From assembly GCA_902362715.1 (NCBI GenBank), contig CABIXN010000002.1, forward strand, positions 620,001-684,000: a stretch of 64,000 nt of DNA. Reading direction: 5' to 3'. The notes beneath the pieces were generated by a model, which made no database searches, was not told the DNA's origin, and saw nothing but the letters and a program-made list of their open reading frames with translations. Shown piece after piece: positions 61,515 through 64,000 of the stretch. The first letter of the stretch is position 1, and every line of letters begins with the position of its first letter. The DNA is from Lachnospiraceae bacterium (GTDB taxonomy: Bacteria > Bacillota > Clostridia > Lachnospirales > Lachnospiraceae). The translations under genes were made by a program, and so were the position numbers.

Positions 61515-61770
61515 GCCGAAAGCAACTTAATGAAATCAAGTCGAAGACGCAGATTGAATTTAGTGCGAGGCCGTTCTCGAACCTTAGCGAAACGAAGTTG
61601 AGCATAGTTGAGAGAACCAACCCGTGTGCAACTTAATGAAATCAAGCCGAAGGCGCAGATTGAATTTAGTGCGAGGCCGTTCTCGAACCTTAGCGAAACG
61701 AAGTTGAGCATAGTTGAGAGAACCAACCCGTGTGCAACTTAATGAAATCAAGCCGAAGGCGCAGATTGAA
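61515..61770 (+). repeat. Tandem 106-bp repeat array between rpsH and rplF
   Basis: Units begin at 61522, 61628 and 61734, a period of exactly 106 bp, with the last one partial. The array begins with the same 18 bases (TAGGCCGAAAGCAACTTA, including the stop codon) as the array after rpsN. Two units are almost identical. Confidence 0.9.
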
Positions 61771-61969
61771 AATTTATTCATATTAAAATATTGAATTATT
61801 TCCTTGATTCTTATCAGTAGAATCGAAGGTCGCGTTACAGACGATGCTGTAGGGCGAAGAAATATGAATTATCGAAGAGTATAACTCCACTGTAAGGTGG
61901 AACATACAAATAGTAACCAGATGCACGTCAGCAGAAGCTGACCAATACAAAAAAACAGGAGGTACGGGC
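61771..61969 (+). other. Hairpin-rich leader before rplF
   Basis: Small hairpins are visible: GATTC with GAATC near 61805-61822, CCAC with GTGG near 61887-61901 and GTCAGC with GCTGAC near 61927-61942. No gene is seen. It may be the remainder of an old processing or attenuation region. Confidence 0.4.
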
Positions 61970-62509
61970 ATGTCACGTATAGGAAGAATGCCAATCGCGA
62001 TTCCAGACGGAGTAACCGTAACAATCGCAGAAAATAATCAGGTGACTGTAAAAGGTCCTAAAGGAACACTAGAAAGAGTGCTTCCAACAGAGATGGATAT
62101 CAAAGTTGAGGGTTCTGAGATCATCGTTAGCAGACCAAATGATTTAAAGAAAATGAAATCTTTACATGGTTTAACAAGAACATTAATCAACAACATGGTA
62201 ATCGGTGTAACAGCTGGTTATGAAAAAACACTGGAAGTAAACGGTGTTGGTTACAGAGCATCCAAATCCGGTAAAAAATTAACATTAAACCTGGGATATT
62301 CTCATCCGGTAGAAATGACTGATCCGGAAGGTCTAGAAGCAGTTGTTGATGGAAATAAAATCGTTGTAAAAGGTATTGATAAAGAAAAAGTAGGCCAGTA
62401 CGCAGCTGAAATCAGAGATAAGAGAAGACCTGAACCTTACAAAGGAAAAGGTATCAAATATGCTGATGAAGTTATTAGACGTAAAGTTGGTAAGACTGGT
62501 AAGAAATAA
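61970..62509 (+). CDS. rplF: Ribosomal protein L6
   Basis: The 179-residue protein begins [19 protein letters not shown] and contains [20 protein letters not shown] and [13 protein letters not shown], all diagnostic for L6 near the factor-binding site. AGGAGG precedes the ATG by 8 bases. Confidence 0.97.
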   Translation: MSRIGRMPIAIPDGVTVTIAENNQVTVKGPKGTLERVLPTEMDIKVEGSEIIVSRPNDLKKMKSLHGLTRTLINNMVIGVTAGYEKTLEVNGVGYRASKSGKKLTLNLGYSHPVEMTDPEGLEAVVDGNKIVVKGIDKEKVGQYAAEIRDKRRPEPYKGKGIKYADEVIRRKVGKTGKK

Positions 62510-62528
62510 TTAAAGGAGTGTGACAGGA

Positions 62529-62897
62529 ATGGTTAATAAAAAATCTAGAACAGAAACTCGTGTAAAAAAACACAGAAGAGTTCGTAATCATTTATCAGGT
62601 ACTGCAGCTAGACCACGTTTAGCAGTATTCAGAAGTAATAATCATATGTACGCTCAGATTATTGACGATACAGTTGGAAATACATTAGCGGCAGCTTCTA
62701 CTTTAGACAAAGAAGTAAAAGAAGCATGCGAAAAGACTAATAACGTAGCAGCAGCAGCATTAGTAGGTACTGCAATCGCAAAAAAAGCGTTAGAAAAAGG
62801 TATTACAACTGTTGTCTTTGACAGAGGCGGATTTATTTATCAGGGTAAAGTTCAGGCGTTAGCCGATGCAGCAAGAGAAGCTGGATTAGACTTTTAA
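62529..62897 (+). CDS. rplR: Ribosomal protein L18
   Basis: The 122-residue protein has [20 protein letters not shown] and [20 protein letters not shown], typical of L18, which binds 5S rRNA with L5. ATG 62529 is chosen for AAAGGAG 10 bases upstream; GTG 62520 overlaps that site. Confidence 0.96.
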   Translation: MVNKKSRTETRVKKHRRVRNHLSGTAARPRLAVFRSNNHMYAQIIDDTVGNTLAAASTLDKEVKEACEKTNNVAAAALVGTAIAKKALEKGITTVVFDRGGFIYQGKVQALADAAREAGLDF

Positions 62898-62915
62898 CAA
62901 GGAGGAAACGAATTC

Positions 62916-63425
62916 ATGAAACGTACAATTATTGATGCTGGTCAGTTAGAATTAAATGAAAAAGTAGTATCAATTAAACGTGTAACAAAAGTTGTTAAAG
63001 GTGGTCGTAACTTCCGTTTTACAGCTTTAGTTGTTGTTGGCGACGGCAATGGACATGTGGGAGCAGGTCTTGGAAAAGCAACTGAAATTCCGGAGGCAAT
63101 CCGCAAAGGAAAAGAAGATGCAATGAAAAAACTTATTGAAGTTAAGTTAGATCCAAACAACAGTATTACACATGATACTACAGGAAAACATACAGGCGCT
63201 TCTGTACTGTTAAAAAGAGCTCCGGAAGGTACCGGTGTAATCGCCGGCGGTCCTGCACGTAGTGTGTGCGAGCTGGCAGGTATTAAAAACATCCGTACAA
63301 AATCTCTGGGATCTAATAACAAACAGAACGTTGTTCTTGCTACAATCAATGCTTTAGGACAGTTAAAATCTCCGGAAGAAGTAGCAAAACTCCGTGGTAA
63401 ATCTGTAGAAGAGATCCTTGGTTAA
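62916..63425 (+). CDS. rpsE: Ribosomal protein S5
   Basis: The 169-residue protein has [20 protein letters not shown] and [20 protein letters not shown], diagnostic for S5, which affects decoding accuracy. AAGGAGG is 10 bases before the ATG. Confidence 0.97.
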   Translation: MKRTIIDAGQLELNEKVVSIKRVTKVVKGGRNFRFTALVVVGDGNGHVGAGLGKATEIPEAIRKGKEDAMKKLIEVKLDPNNSITHDTTGKHTGASVLLKRAPEGTGVIAGGPARSVCELAGIKNIRTKSLGSNNKQNVVLATINALGQLKSPEEVAKLRGKSVEEILG

Positions 63426-63438
63426 GGAGGTAAGATCA

Positions 63439-63621
63439 ATGGCAGATAAATTAAAAATCACACTTGTGAAATCAACAATTGGTGCTGTTCCAAAACATGT
63501 AAAAACAGTAGAAGCATTAGGTTTAAGAAAACTGAACAAAACTGTTGAACTGCCGGATAATGCAGCAACAAGAGGAATGGTTCAGCAGGTTAGACATTTA
63601 GTAAAAGTGGAAGAAATCTAA
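63439..63621 (+). CDS. rpmD: Ribosomal protein L30
   Basis: The 60-residue protein has [20 protein letters not shown] and ends [11 protein letters not shown], the short bacterial L30. ATG 63439 is chosen for AAGGAGG 8 bases upstream, in the stop region of rpsE. Confidence 0.96.
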   Translation: MADKLKITLVKSTIGAVPKHVKTVEALGLRKLNKTVELPDNAATRGMVQQVRHLVKVEEI

Positions 63622-63646
63622 TCATTTAGGATAAGGAGGTGTCATG

Positions 63647-64000
63647 ATGGACTTATCGAACTTAAGACCAGCAGAAGGCTCAAAACAGAGTGATAATTTC
63701 AGAAGAGGCCGTGGACACGGTTCAGGAAATGGTAAGACAGCAGGTAAAGGCCATAAAGGACAGAAAGCTCGTTCCGGAGCTCCAAGACCAGGCTTTGAAG
63801 GTGGCCAGATGCCATTATACAGACGAATCCCAAAAAGAGGATTCACAAACAGAAATTCCAAAGACATTGTTGCAATTAATCTTTCCGTACTGGAAGCATT
63901 TGACAACGAAGCCGTTGTTTCTGTTGAAACTTTAATCGAAGCAGGTATTGTTAAAAACCCAAGAGATGGTGTTAAAATCCTTGGAAACGGTGAATTAACA
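63647..64000 (+). CDS. rplO: Ribosomal protein L15 (5' part, cut by window end)
   Basis: The frame runs open to the last base, 118 codons. It reads [13 protein letters not shown] and [20 protein letters not shown], then [18 protein letters not shown], all typical of L15. ATG 63647 is 8 bases after AAGGAGG; ATG 63644 is in frame just before it. The secY gene would be expected next. Confidence 0.95.
   Translation, partial: MDLSNLRPAEGSKQSDNFRRGRGHGSGNGKTAGKGHKGQKARSGAPRPGFEGGQMPLYRRIPKRGFTNRNSKDIVAINLSVLEAFDNEAVVSVETLIEAGIVKNPRDGVKILGNGELT

Noticed and set aside
61336..61781. Several minus-strand frames with identical N-termini after rpsH
   Set aside because: They are copies produced by the 106-bp array and by antisense reading of rpsH. 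The period is not a multiple of three, so the frames break.
1..64000. CRISPR arrays, tRNA and rRNA genes
   Set aside because: No regularly spaced short repeats with unique spacers and no tRNA- or rRNA-like sequences were seen; the only tandem arrays are the long repeats in the ribosomal operon.

Overview
The window looks like chromosomal DNA of an anaerobic gut Firmicute, most likely a Lachnospiraceae member (Blautia-like; the genus is inference). The reasons are strong AGGAGG ribosome binding sites on nearly every gene, the complete S10-spc ribosomal protein order with a zinc-type S14, a Bce-type antimicrobial peptide detoxification module, many MATE and ABC transporters, and integrative elements of the kind common in gut Clostridia. 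No tRNA, rRNA or CRISPR array was seen.

Left part (1 to about 9750): the right-hand end of an integrative element. It carries an ABC exporter pair as cargo, a DtxR/MntR-type metal regulator, a winged-helix protein whose start is frameshifted, a small sigma factor behind an attenuator-like leader, a structured non-coding block, a short conserved-looking protein, three translationally coupled large serine recombinases and a 52-residue protein at the very end. This element sits inside the tyrosine integrase gene of a second element.

Second element (about 9763 to 16217, right end not located): a compact phage-satellite-like island. It has a truncated integrase, a repressor, three matching 16-bp operators, a Cro-like protein, an excisionase-like protein, a RepA-type ATPase followed by repeats that could be an origin, a candidate structured RNA with its own promoter, a scaffold protein, an HK97-type capsid protein and a phage-type sigma factor. 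No terminase, portal, protease or tail gene is visible. This is the most unusual part of the window.

Host region (16.2 to 53.4 kb). First is a six-gene MacAB/YknXYZ-like efflux operon with its own two-component system and a PhoB-like box at its promoter. Next come a GntP-type permease, a binding protein, a kinase and a response regulator on the minus strand, which may form a solute-sensing circuit. A plus-strand set follows: MATE pump, NCS2 nucleobase permease, ABC-class ATPase and YgjP-type metallopeptidase. After it come a VanZ-family protein with double operators, a radical SAM protein preceded by a 31-codon Cys-rich ORF, a glycosyltransferase and CorA. Then come an ABC-2 type transporter divergent from a MarR-MATE operon, the BceRS-BceAB module, cysteine synthase, a C39-like peptidase, a lipoprotein driven by a MerR-type 19-bp-spacer promoter, and a methyltransferase.

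Right part (53.5 to 64.0 kb): the S10-spc operon from rpsJ to rplO (cut by the window end). It has a promoter and a structured leader with a terminator-like hairpin. Several of its gene gaps are expanded by a family of repeats, including tandem arrays with exact 108-bp and 106-bp periods that begin at the stop codons of rpsN and rpsH.
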